Source: Rotaria sordida (lineage: Eukaryota; Rotifera; Eurotatoria; Philodinida; Philodinidae). From it: a DNA stretch of 64,000 nucleotides. The translations under genes and the position numbers were made by a program. The stretch spans positions 101,201 through 165,200 of the forward strand of contig CAJNOL010000305.1 of NCBI GenBank assembly GCA_905250125.1, in the 5' to 3' direction. Positions 35,209-47,204 of this stretch are shown one piece after another; within the stretch, counting starts at the first letter, position 1, and the number at the start of each line of letters is the position of its first letter. The notes below the pieces were generated by a model. The model had not been told where the DNA came from. It made no database searches and saw only the letters and a list, made by a program, of their open reading frames with translations.

Positions 35209-37512
35209 GCATTCCATAAAGAAACAATTTATTTAGATTTATTAACTATTGAAATTTTACCAATTATTAAATGTCCTTATATTCCAGAAATAAAAGAAAT
35301 ATTATTGAAATATATATATTCTATTGAGAAAAATAAATATGGTCAACTTATTATTGTTTGCATATACAATAACAATCTAAACATATCTATGTTATCCAGT
35401 AAACTTCAACACATAATCAAATCATATTAACAATAAACAAATTTTTTTTTTTTGTTTATATACTCATAATATTTTTTATTATAGAATTACAAAACGTTAT
35501 TCCAATCTCAATTAATTTTATTATGCCATCTTGTTTATTTTAGTTAATATTATTTGTCGAATAGGTACTATCGTTTTCAGAATTACTAATACAATTATGA
35601 CAGGATTTAATATAAACGCAACATTATTCATCTAGTTACTCATTGCTGTTGAAATGTAATAATAACTGTAAGAAATATTTAATATTAATGACAGAAGAAC
35701 AGATAATGCAAAATATTTGTTTTTTTGTTAAGCTAGCAATTTTCTAACATCTAATCATCATTGCTTGATTATGCACTTATTGTATCATATTAATAGAATT
35801 ATTTTCTTGAAAAAAAAACCATTCTTCTCAAGTGTCGGACATGGAAACTAGGAATGACCTCATGTACATATATAGTTTTTCTTTTTAGAAATGTTCTTTT
35901 CAGTGAAATAATAAATAAATAACATTCATTGCAACTCGAATTACTTAGCCCTAGACTGATGAAGTTGAGATGTGCATATAAACACATCTAAGTATAAACA
36001 TGCATTAAGTAAAGTACTAGATTAATATGAGAGACGATTTGACCTATGGCAAGATTTGTGTCACAAAGTCGATTTTGAATATACTACATTTTGTTTAATG
36101 AAGTTCAGTTTATATGTGCAGTGTTATCGGTTTTTCAACAGAAATTTTGTCAATTTTTTATTATTATTACACTGTTGTGGCTATATTCATTTTTGTTCTC
36201 AAAACTTTATTTTTAATCTCAAATGATAATTAAATACTATGAATGAAAAAAAAAATTTTTTTTAGTCATACATTGATCTATTTCGAATTAGTATATTTCT
36301 ATGAATGATATGCAATCACAAATAGTAGTATTTTGATTTTAGAGATTTTATGCTTGAAATTTCAATATTTTCAATAAACAAAAAAAACTTGGAATTAAAA
36401 ATCTTCCAGTTTTTTATCATTTATATTGTTCTATGTCGTCTTCTTCATGTATGAAATAAAACGAGTGTTATTTATATATATATGTATAAAAATAGCATAA
36501 AAATCAATACAATCATTTACAATTAGTTATATTAGTGCTATTTCTATTGCAAAAAAAAAAACATTAATATCACATTATCCAAATAATGTGATATTATATT
36601 CAGACTTACTCTCTAACTCTTTTAATAATTATTACATCTTATCTTCATGTGTATATCATTGAACAATCAATCGAATCATTCAATAGTTTAATAACAATGA
36701 TCATCATTTTTAAAAACATCTCAAATCGAACAAATGCACTTGTAAACAACCGTAAATTGTCGTAGATTGACATATTACATGACTCAGTATTACGATCATA
36801 TTTCTTCATGTCATATATAGAGAAATACGATCATTTACGAAGTTCTTACATGAAGATAATATACAATTTCCGCTTTATTCATTATGTAGCTATAAACGAT
36901 CGTATTTCTTCGTATGTGATACGGAGAAATATCATCATAATATTGAAGGACGTAATAAACCACAACATAGTCGTATATTGATGAAATACCGAGTGCAAAC
37001 GATTGTTTCACTATGTATACAGATTTCGTATTTTTCATTCTGAAATATTACTGCTCGGCTAATTTGAATCCTAATGCATATGTGCCATTTTTTTTTGTCA
37101 TCTCACGCAGTAATTTATATGATAGCTACCAAATGGTTATTTGCACGATAGTTACCATATGGTAATTTTTTTACAGACAGACACATATACAGGTGAATTC
37201 TTGTCTCTAGATCCTAGCCTTTCAGTCTAGAGGATATCATTACGAATAATAATAAGAAGTAAATCGTTATTTATTTAATCTGATAGAAATTGTATACGAG
37301 TAATTAGGAGCTCTGTTTGGTAGACAAACTATACCCCAAAAAAAAAAACGTATTCTCTCTAGAAGCAAAAGTTCGAATTGTTCTATTTATAGTAATAAAA
37401 TAGACTACTGACCTGTTTCTTATTTAACGATATAAAATAAAAAGAGAGAAAAATTAAAAATCATATAAATAAAAAAAAGAATCAAGTTAAAAATCTTTTT
37501 AAATAATATTTA
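34306..37512. other. Intergenic with possible coding relics and a TA microsatellite
   Basis: Contains a (TA)n run around 35180-35202. Two AT-rich open stretches on the plus strand look more coding-like than their surroundings. One is 34759-34920 (53 aa, ATG to TGA, with NIGINLYKQDELIDLDKIS). The other is 35206-35430 (74 codons, no ATG, with ETIYLDLLTIEILPIIKCPY). No splice path links them, and no family is recognised. Near 36780-36930 there are several near copies of ACGATCATTT / AAATACGATC words. No gene is called. Confidence 0.35.
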
Positions 37513-38190
37513 TTATAATTTTTTGACTTTGTCAGATACATGTTTGACAGACGTATACAATGTTTTTTGATTCATTTGAGTTGGTTGCTGTGTATTCATA
37601 GGCTTGGAAGCAATTATTTTTTGATTAGAACCTTGATTTATATGAGCAGCTGTTGGTGTACGATTGCCATGTACTGCACTTTGTCTTGATGTCATTTTTC
37701 TAGTTGTTCTATTGACTAAATTCCCATTTATATTCTGAGGTATTTTATTATTAGGATGAGAATCATTTACATGATCCGTATATTTTTGTCTTGAATTTGA
37801 ATTTGATCTTAAAACTGGTATTTTTGTATTTGGATCATCAGCACTAGGATATTTTACATAAGATACTTTGATATGTTCATTAATAGTAAATTTTTTTTTA
37901 GCATTCAATAAATTTTCTATATTATCTTTTGGTCGATAAAGATATTTAATTCTTAAATTTTGTTGTTTATTAAGATCATTAATTTTGATTCGAGAAACAC
38001 GTATAGTATCTCTTTTAATCTTTGGTTGTTGGTTGCTTTTATCAACAGGTAATAAATTTTCAGAAGATACACTAGAGATATCATCAGATGAACTTTGTCT
38101 ATTTGAAGATACGTGACGATCATCATGTCTTGTAATGGCATTAATCATTTTTCTTTTTGTGACAACTGATGACAAATATAAGTAAGCCAA
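37513..38190 (-). CDS. Unrecognised basic, disordered protein (225 aa)
   Basis: Single open frame, no intron needed, strongly basic and rich in Ser, Asn, Gln, Lys and Thr. It contains a Ser-rich patch (RQSSSDDISSVSSENL), a region KRDTIRVSRIKINDLNKQQN, and a middle segment with YLYRPKDNIENLLNAKKKF. No signal peptide, membrane helix, coiled coil or catalytic motif. Codon use matches real genes here, and the length is far above chance for this base composition, so I believe it is a gene. The start may be the ATG at residue 15 (38148), because an acceptor-like CAG lies just upstream of it. Probably a disordered regulatory or cytoskeletal protein; this is only an inference from composition. Confidence 0.6.
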   Translation of the reverse strand: MAYLYLSSVVTKRKMINAITRHDDRHVSSNRQSSSDDISSVSSENLLPVDKSNQQPKIKRDTIRVSRIKINDLNKQQNLRIKYLYRPKDNIENLLNAKKKFTINEHIKVSYVKYPSADDPNTKIPVLRSNSNSRQKYTDHVNDSHPNNKIPQNINGNLVNRTTRKMTSRQSAVHGNRTPTAAHINQGSNQKIIASKPMNTQQPTQMNQKTLYTSVKHVSDKVKKL

Positions 38191-41065
38191 ATATAAATCA
38201 AACTTGAAGACCTTATCTATAATAATTACAACTGGATTAAAATAAAGAATAGAAATCTTGTTTTGTTTTGTTTTGTTTCTTGTCCTATATTCACTGAATG
38301 TTAAAAATAAAACTATCCTTATTTCAATAATATAATTGAATTAATCATATGTAAATATATGACACAAGGGAAACTTCATATTCTTTTTTTTTTCTCCTTG
38401 CAATTGGAAGGTAGTAACAACATCAACGATAGTTCGTTATGGTTTTTTTCTGTTTATAGAAACCATTAAAATGATTTTAGTGCTTTCTTTTATGAATTTT
38501 TTGATGACATAGAAAATATTATATTTTCCTTTCTACGCTATGACTATTAATTTATATGAAAAAAAAAAACAATGATGTATATAAAATATTTTTCTTGTAG
38601 CTATAGTAATAGATTATTTTTTTATTGAATTTTGATTGATTTCCGAGATTATTTGGAAACGAAAAAAAGAAAAGAAACGCCCACACAAACTCTTTTGTGA
38701 ATTTTATGCATAGACTTGCGTGGAAAAATTTTTTTTTTTTTTTTTTGTTAAACTGATTTATCATATGCGTTACGCTTTTACAACGAAATTTACGCATATG
38801 TCTTCAACATACTAGTCGATTATCATCAATACAATAAGTTTAATTGAGTGTATCTAAATTTCATTGTATTGTGTATAAGCAAGAAAACTATATGTAGGAT
38901 GTAAAATAGCGCATGTGTTATATTTTTATCGACGAAATATCTTTGTATAGACTAAAATTGAACCGAAGATATTGACAACAATTAAATAATAGCAAATTAT
39001 ATTTCCGTTCTATCGATTGTTGTTCATCTTTTGTAACGAAGGAAATAGTTTTTTATTCTTTTTTTTTTTTTAGGCACTAATCCTCTAATTCTATCGTGTA
39101 TAGAATGATGCATGAACGAACATTGAAGACAAGAAAATCTGCGTTCAATATCGATCAATAATCTTCTTTCTGTTTTTTTCTTCTCTCTATCTCTGTCTCT
39201 TTGATGCTCTCGACTTTTATATCTCTTTCCGAATAGTGAATATATAAACACATATATTCTTTTCTCATTTATTTTCTTTCTTAACTTAAGAATTTGATCA
39301 TGATTATGATAGAAACATCTCTTGCTTTATTCTCATTGTTTCCCACGGGATATATGAAACGACACTTGATCATGTCTTTTTGTTTCTCTCTGTCATTGTC
39401 ATATAGTGGCTAGTTACACAAAATCATTACTTTCAATAGACATCCACTACATATTTCATCATGCAAACGAACTCTTTCGCTCTGTTCTACTGTCGTACTC
39501 GATTTCATCTGTAAACAAAGTGTCAATCAATGGATTTGCTGACGAGAATAAATTGTAACTTGGTTAATTATCGATATTACTAAGTAAGTCACAGAGAAGA
39601 TCCTACATGTCACAGATATACATATATATATACTTCGAATACAATAGTCGCCGTTCCAATAAGAAAAATAGATACCAAAAAAATGTTCTATAGTCCAACA
39701 GCTGTCAGTGTATTTTATATGGACCATCCTTTCGTATGATCCAATTGACTTATATATATGCCATATGGAATTTTTCGAGAAACATATTTCTGTTAAATTC
39801 TAACGCATTTTTGTTTTCATTCGACCATATACTATCTTCATTCAGATAATTTCCTTTTGAAATTCAAATACTATAAATGACTTCTCATTAAAAATAACAA
39901 GACAACTAGAATTTCTTGTATTCTTTATACAGAAAATTCATTTCAGATAATTTTAAATTGTCTCGAAAAACGGATTAATGTCTGAAATAGATTAATGATT
40001 GGGTAACTTTATAATAAGTCAAATGATATGTCAAAAAAGGAAATATTGAAAAAAAAGGAAAGTTTTAGTTCAAATGACAACTGACGGAAAAGAAAAGAAA
40101 AATACCGAATAGACAGAAAAACCATAATAATAATAATAGTAATAATCATAATAAGAAATTTGTTTACAATAGTATTAATAATTTTTCTTTACGAATATCT
40201 ACTTTACTTTATGTACATAACATGCATGTTTCTTGTAGGAATGAAAAAGGATTTAAATTAATCTCAAATAATCGTTCATCTGAAAATTTTATTAATGTCG
40301 GTAAGTAACAAAAAACCTCTTTCTTTTTATTGGCTTATTTTTTAAAATCAAAAATTAACTAATAATTTTTTTTTCACGAGTGATGTGAAACAATTATATA
40401 TTTGTACTATAAAGAACAAGATGTAATGAAATGATGTACTGTTATCAAGAATATCACCGATAAATTAGATCTTTTGTTTTTAATATTATTTTATAGATGA
40501 AACTATGAAGATCTTGTCATTTAATTCTACGAATAGAATAGAATTTATTTTGAATTGTTCCTAAAGTATTAATATTAATTTTATATAGATTGTTCGTTGA
40601 TGTTGAGTCTCGAATATTTTAACGGCGTCTATTTATGACATTGAGATGTCAGACATCTATTATACAACGTCTTTTCATTTTGTTACTACTCATTTATTTG
40701 AACTCTGTATTAAAAAAAAATGCGAAAATAATAAAAAAAACGGATATGAAAAAAATAATATATAATCATAATTTCATCAATGTAAAAGGAAACATACAGG
40801 ATGTGAGCCAAAAATCATTTGACTAAGAAGAAATACTTTAAATACCTTCGTTAAATGATGAGTCAACGAGTCGATTTTGTTATTATTAATAGAGTTACAT
40901 TTACGAGTCATCTTCATAATGAAAAACAAAATGTCAAAAAAAGAAGAATATTTGAAAGAAGTATAATCGTTAATCTTAGAAAAGAATTATAATCACGAAT
41001 GACCTATGGCAAATGATGTCAGATAGTTTCTCAAGAATGTTTCATTGTTTACAGCTGAAATAACA
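38191..41065. other. Intergenic, AT-rich, one candidate exon
   Basis: Poly-T/poly-A runs and short unconvincing frames (38552-38797, 39024-39251, 39527-39727 minus; 40635-40826 plus). The only coding-like piece is 40239-40300, listed separately. No mobile element is recognised. Confidence 0.35.
40239..40300 (+). CDS. Candidate orphan internal exon (62 bp)
   Basis: Acceptor GTTTCTTGTAG precedes an open 62-bp segment reading NEKGFKLISNNRSSENFINV, ended by a strong donor G|GTAAGT. It finishes in phase 1. The next coding-like segment on this strand (44016-44140) begins with two bases completing a codon, so the two could splice in frame, but over a 3.7-kb gap containing the giant palindrome. There is no ATG. 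It may be part of an unseen gene or chance. Confidence 0.25.
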
Positions 41066-42580
41066 GGCGCACACAAGAATGTGTTCCAGCTCCTTTTGAT
41101 TTTTCAAGGTACAAACTAATTGAGATATGTATAGAACGAAAGATCGTGAGTTTCTAAAACATCTTGATAATAAAATCGAAATATCTTGACTTGATTATAG
41201 GATTTATTTTCGCAACATACTAAATGGGTAGTTAGTTATTGATATTAGCCAGTTATGTAAACATTCGTCTGACAGTGCAAAAAAAACAAATCTAGGTAAA
41301 GATTTATTCAAAGTTATTCTGATAGTCCTTTGTTCAGATTATATTCTCACAATAGAACTATTCATTTACAATAATGTTTTGAATCTATTAGATTTTATAC
41401 AAATCTTCTATTGTTTGCATTTTGAATATGAAATATTCATGTGTATTCTATTTGTCATTTAGTTATTATGTCAATGAAGCTTTCTCTCCACTTAGCTCAC
41501 TTTGTATTCAATAGAACTTTTCAAGCATTACACAATGAATTACTTTTTACGGTTAATAAAACGTTGACTACATATATTTCACTATTCTTAAGGTTCAATT
41601 TTTAACTTTTTCGACTGATATTTCATAGTTTTCATGTAGAATAATACACATTTGACTTCAAAGAAATATTATATTTGAAATTAGAACAAGGTTCAAACTT
41701 TTTCTGTTACTTTTTTTGTCTTGTTGACTTAGTCACTTCTGAGTATTCTTAAAGATGTGTGAAAAAATGAATTTAATCAAAAAGTTATTGTAGCAGCAGA
41801 AAACACTTTCTGAACTTGTAAAATCTTATTTGAAGACAAAAAGACAGTTGATTAAACAATAAAATAGTTGTTTTGATTAAAGTCATTTTTTCACGTATCC
41901 TTTCAGAACGTTCACGTGTAAAAAATTCACTAGAAAAAGAAATAACTTGCAAAAAACGTTTAAAACTTATTCTGATTCCAAATATAGTATTTCTTTGAAG
42001 TCAAATGTGTATTATTCTACTTGAAAACTATGAAATATCAGTCGAAAAAGTTAAAAATTGAACCTTAAGAATAGTAAAATATATGTAGTCAACGTTTTAT
42101 TGACCGTAAAAAAGTAATTCATTGTGTAATGCTTGAAAAGTTCTACTGAATGCGGAATAAACTAAGTGGGAAGGAAGTTTCATTGACATAATAATTAAAT
42201 GACAAATGAAATGCACATAGATATTTCAGATTCAAAATGCAAACAATAAAAGATTCATATAAGATCTAATAGATTGAAAACATTATTGTAAATGAATAGT
42301 TCTATTATGAGAATATAATCTGAACAAAGGACTACTAGAATAACTTTGAATAGATCTTCACCTATATTTGTTCTTGTTTTTTCTGTCAAACAAATGTTTA
42401 CATTACTGGTTAATATCAATAACTAGCTGCCCATTAGTATGTTGTGAAGAAATAGCCTATTTAAATCTATAATCAAATCAACGTCATCACGAACTCACAA
42501 TCTTTCATTCTATATATGACTCAATTAATTTGGGCCTTGAAAGTCAAAAGCAGCCGAAATGTGTTCATGTGTGCTCCCGT
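41066..42580. mobile_element. 1.5-kb near-complete palindrome (giant foldback element)
   Basis: The left arm from about 41066 to about 41740 and the right arm from about 41920 to 42580 are inverted copies at high identity over most of their length. Matched blocks: GCACACAAGAATGTGTT / AACACATGAACACATTTC-type ends; AACATACTAATGGGTAGTTA; TTGTTCAGATTATATTCTCA; CTATTCATTTACAATAATG; CATTTGACTTCAAAGAAATA. The central non-palindromic part is only about 180 bp. No frame longer than chance lies in it. It resembles a long-TIR foldback element, but with arms of about 670 bp it is the largest in this window. The terminal duplication could not be fixed. Confidence 0.88.
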
Positions 42581-45091
42581 TCTTTTATTTTTTTTTAATA
42601 ATAACACATGAATGGTAATACTTGAAAAGAGAATTTTTTTTTTTAATATTTATCTTGTGAATATGAATGGTGTACGTGCTTCTACTAACAATAAAAGAAT
42701 TATTCCAAATTTCTATTTTTCTAATAATAATGAAAATTTCTCGTTTTTGCATATTGTATCCATAAATAGAGTTTATTTGTAATATTTTGATATTTTGTAA
42801 CTCGATTTATCATAAAATTATTGAAAATAAAAAATTATCGATTGTGACGACTTTTTTTTTTCTATGACATAATAAAGATCAAAAGATTGTAGTGATGATT
42901 ATATATTTAGATATCTAATTATCAATAATGTTTTAAGTTTATAATATATTATTAATTGAGAAAAGAAAACAAAATTATGAAAGCTTAGATATTTAGTGTT
43001 CATCCCATAGTTCAAGAGTACTATTATGAATGAATCTTTTTGTTTAATTAGTTTGATCAAATATTCATAGAACTAATCCGTTTTAGTTCTAGTTTATTAA
43101 ATATTCATTGCATATAGAGACATTTCTTTGTATAATATCTTCTAGACTTTTCTTATTGAACTATGAACTATGGCATGTCAGATTGCTAGATTTCTATTCA
43201 TATTCTGAATAGATCTAATAAAAACTAATCAAAACATATTTCTTTTTCTGTCCATACGTAGATAATAAAAAAAAAAAGAAGACTGTGGTTTCGAACTAAC
43301 TATGATAAAGAATATGAATTTGATAAAATCGAAAAAAAAACCAGTTCAATTATTCTATATCGAAACGATTTTACTATTTAAAAAAAAAGTAGATTCTTTT
43401 TTCTTATTCATTTATTTGAAGATTTTATTTATAAAACTACTAAGAAAAAACCCCTATGCACTATATTTTAAGGAGGATTATTTTTTTGTTTGTTTGTTTA
43501 GTTTTGATTACTCGTAATATAAACATTCTATCATAGATGTTGCTTAGAAAGATGGTATTTTTAATGAAAGACAAATCATTCTTATGTATATATATTTTTG
43601 TTTTCTTTTTTGTCAACGATGATCGATTGAGTGTGAAAGAGTTAATAGAATAAAAATGCATCATCTATCACTTTTAATCAGCTCTATGGTCATCGACTTT
43701 GTTAATCCATAAATCCATAATTTTATATCTTTTCTCTTGTATCCGCCTTTTTCCCTGTCATGTCAATATTTTTTTTTCCTTTCCAAACTGTTTCCGATCA
43801 GGTGGCAAACTAATGATAGCTTGTCGTAAATATTATAATCGAATAAGAAACTTGAAATATTGCATGAAGTAACACACAAAAACAAAAAGAATTCTGTTAA
43901 CGTTACAAATTTTGTTAGTTACTTGTTTAATTTCTCTTTCTTTTTTTTCTTTTTTGTTGTTAGGAAAGTTCTTGTTTACTAGAAACTAAAACTTTTCTTT
44001 CTTTGTGAATTGTAGCTTGCGGCATATCATACATTTCCTCATTTGATGGTTCACATTATCTTACTAACTATATTGATCTAAAATTAGCGATTAATAGTAC
44101 AATGGATGGACTAATAGATAAATGGAAAATAAATGAATGAGAGTAAAAAACAAAAATTTTTTTTTCTTAGTGGAGAAAAAGAATACTAATGGTTCTAGTT
44201 ACCATAAATAGCTATCTAACATGTTCAATTACTTGCTTGCATAATTGAACATTTTTTTTTCTTCTTTTCATCTTAGAATTTATGAGCATCAGAACAATGA
44301 ATTTTGTTTAATAATATTTATGATCTATAAATATAGAAACATATTATCTCTTTATTAGTAAGATTAAAGAATTAGCTACTTGAAAGTCTAGAATATGCAT
44401 GATTGACATTTTACTAGAACAAAAAAACAGATCAATAATATAGAAATATCATATTGTTGGGAGATGGAGTCTCTGTACTTGATTATTCAACGTCTGGTGT
44501 GTGTTTATATTTTTTTTTACCACCCGAAAGAGAGAGAGAGAAAAAGAGATGCATTGTTCCCTTGCTACTAATATCTCTACATTACAAATTCAATATACGA
44601 GAAAGAGAGAAACAAGAGTAGATAAAGAGAGGGAGAGAGAGAACGTGAGAAAGAGAAGCAAAAAAAGTCTACTGCTCTTCCTCATTTTTATGATTATTCC
44701 TTTCATTTAGTGTCGACTACTAATACAGACTTTAGTGATCTCTGCTTTATTACCCTAACACATACATATATATATATATATACATATATATACACATACA
44801 CAATTCTCTCTTACAATATTTCTAAACGATTTACTCGTATTATTGCAATGATACAAACATTTATTGAAATACCACAATAATGGCTTCGGGTAGGTTGATG
44901 TTATATATAATTCTATATACATACAGAAATAACTTGAAAATCATTATTCGCTCGAAGAAAAATTTATTTAAGCTGATTGACATGTTGACATTTTTCACTT
45001 GTTGCACTTTCTTCCTTCTAGTCATTATTTAGATGCTTGGATAAGTAGTAATCGATCTAGTCATCCATGTACACATATGAGATATTTCTAA

Positions 45092-45124
<33 letters not shown>

Positions 45125-47204
45125 ATTTTTTTTTTACTTATCCTAATAAACATCATCATTATGCATTAACAGAAAAATAAGGAAATAAAGAAATCATGCA
45201 GGAAAGAAAAATAGTAATACAAAACTATAAAAGTGCGAAGTCTTTCGTAAGAGTAATAAAAATAAAGATGAGAATGATGTTGGTAATAATCATAGCAAAT
45301 GTAATATGTTATTGTTGACAAACGCTAAACTACTGTCGAATAATTATATCCATTAAAAATAAACGATAAATGACATTTTTAATAATAAAAGCAATATACC
45401 ATATCTTCCAAATGAAAGACAGACTTTGACCGAATAGAACTCTTTTGATGACTTGTTGTTTGGATAATTATTTTGTTTGTGTTTAGTCAAACTTTGTTTA
45501 TTTTTGACGGATAATAAAGATTCTATTAAATAATCATTAGTCTTCTTAATGATTTAGACATCTTAGCATTATCTTATCAAGCTAATCAATATTTTTATAG
45601 TCATACTTTTCTTTAGTCTATAGAATATAAATTAAAAAGAATTATATTGATCTATTAGATAGATTATATTTTAGAATGCATAGCAATGTCTTCGATTAGT
45701 TCGTTCGATTCTCGAATTGATTAACAATATATGTTTACTAATATTTGTGTGTTTGTTTTTTTTGGCGGTCAAATAAGATTTTATCTCTGATACAAATATA
45801 TATATATATATATGTGGGTGGAGATTATCATTGATAAGGAAAACAAAAAAATTCATGTCTTCGAATAATTAATTTTACTTGTAATTAATACTGCAATACT
45901 AGTGATGATTGCTTTATCAGTTTTTTTCTTTTTTTGGAATCGTTCTAAATTGAGAACATATTTCAAGATAAATATGTATATATTTCAACTGTTACATACT
46001 AATCGATATGTATCATCATAGTTCTAATGAATGCATCTTCTATTCTGTTTTTTTTTATTCTATCATCCATCTTCTATTAAATTCAGAGCATACTTCAGTC
46101 AAATGGAACTTCCGTTCGATGTCAACCATAATGAAACAACAGTTGTAGCAGACAGAACTATTCTGATTTTTTAATTTTTATTCTTTTCTTTCAAAATAAG
46201 TAAGAATATTAAATTTGAGAACAAAAATAATATATTCAAAAAGAAATTTGTTTTTTTTTGTAGCAAAAGACGAAAAATCTTCGTAAAATTATCGATTTTT
46301 TCGCACATTCTTTCGTCGAATAAATAGACATATATATACACATTCTGTTCATTGAATCGTCTATAAATATGCATGCATGTTATGATTTAGTCAGTTTCTA
46401 TATATTGCGGGTGATTGGTTTTTAAAGCTATGTCACTTCTCGACATACATCCTACTCATTCTTTTACGTCTTTGGAAAAAAAATAACAAGAAGAGAAAGA
46501 AAAACTAGCAACATAGTTCTAGGTTTCTGTTGAAGAATAATTGTGATAGTTAGAGAAAGCATGCTTTGCTCACATACGCGCCGCACTACATATATATATA
46601 TATATATAGTTAACAATCAATAGAGTACTACTTGACTATACTTGTGAATGTCGGCGTGTTTATAACAAGCAACAAAGGCAATCTTTGCTTGCTCTTTACA
46701 AGAGAAAGAAAGAATGGGATGCGAATAATGATGTTTGTACACGACAAAAACAGGAAATATGAGCATTCGTGTGTGTGTGTGTTTAAATAACAAAATATAT
46801 TTACAAAAAAAAAATCAAACAAAATTGATTAACACAAATGATGGTATATAACTGTCAAAAATTCAGTCTACGTGTATACGAGACAATAAATCTGTATTGC
46901 CTTTCAAATAAGTTTTTTTTTTTAAATTCATAAGAATGTGCGTGATCATATACAATCAATCAATTTCATAGTTTCTTATTCTGTATACTGTGTCTATATA
47001 TGTATATATATCTATATATATATCTATATATATATGATCGATTGAGTAGATAATGACTCTAGGGAAAATCGGCATCAATATTTAAAAAAAAATTGATGTG
47101 ATTGATCGAATAAACATGAACTATTCTTATCTTAATAGAAAAACTAAATTAAACAAAAAAAAAAGATTTTTTTTTAGAAATATTTCTTTTTTTCTTTTAT
47201 ACAG
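42581..47204. other. Intergenic, simple repeats
   Basis: No confirmed gene. Simple sequence: a GA-rich stretch 44526-44660, (TA)n near 44765-44795, 45092-45118, 45798-45813, 46588-46608 and 46995-47034. Runs of T and A are frequent. Open frames at 43302-43517, 43461-43664, 44501-44710 and 46171-46374 come from low-complexity sequence and are rejected. The candidate terminal exon 44016-44140 is listed separately. The 5' end of the GPCR gene, including an untranslated or short first exon, probably lies in the right part. Confidence 0.4.
44016..44140 (+). CDS. Candidate orphan terminal exon
   Basis: After an acceptor-like TTGTGAATTGTAG there are 40 open codons and TGA: CGISYISSFDGSHYLTNYID and then LKLAINSTMDGLIDKWKINE. 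Residue choice (FDGSHYL...) is protein-like and slightly recalls the start of a laminin G-like domain, without enough length to assign. The phase agrees with the candidate exon 40239-40300. No AATAAA is certain downstream. Low confidence. Confidence 0.25.

Noticed and set aside
44501..44710. 69-aa Arg/Glu/Lys-rich frame
   Set aside because: Translation of a GA-rich simple repeat (GAGAGAAAGAGA).
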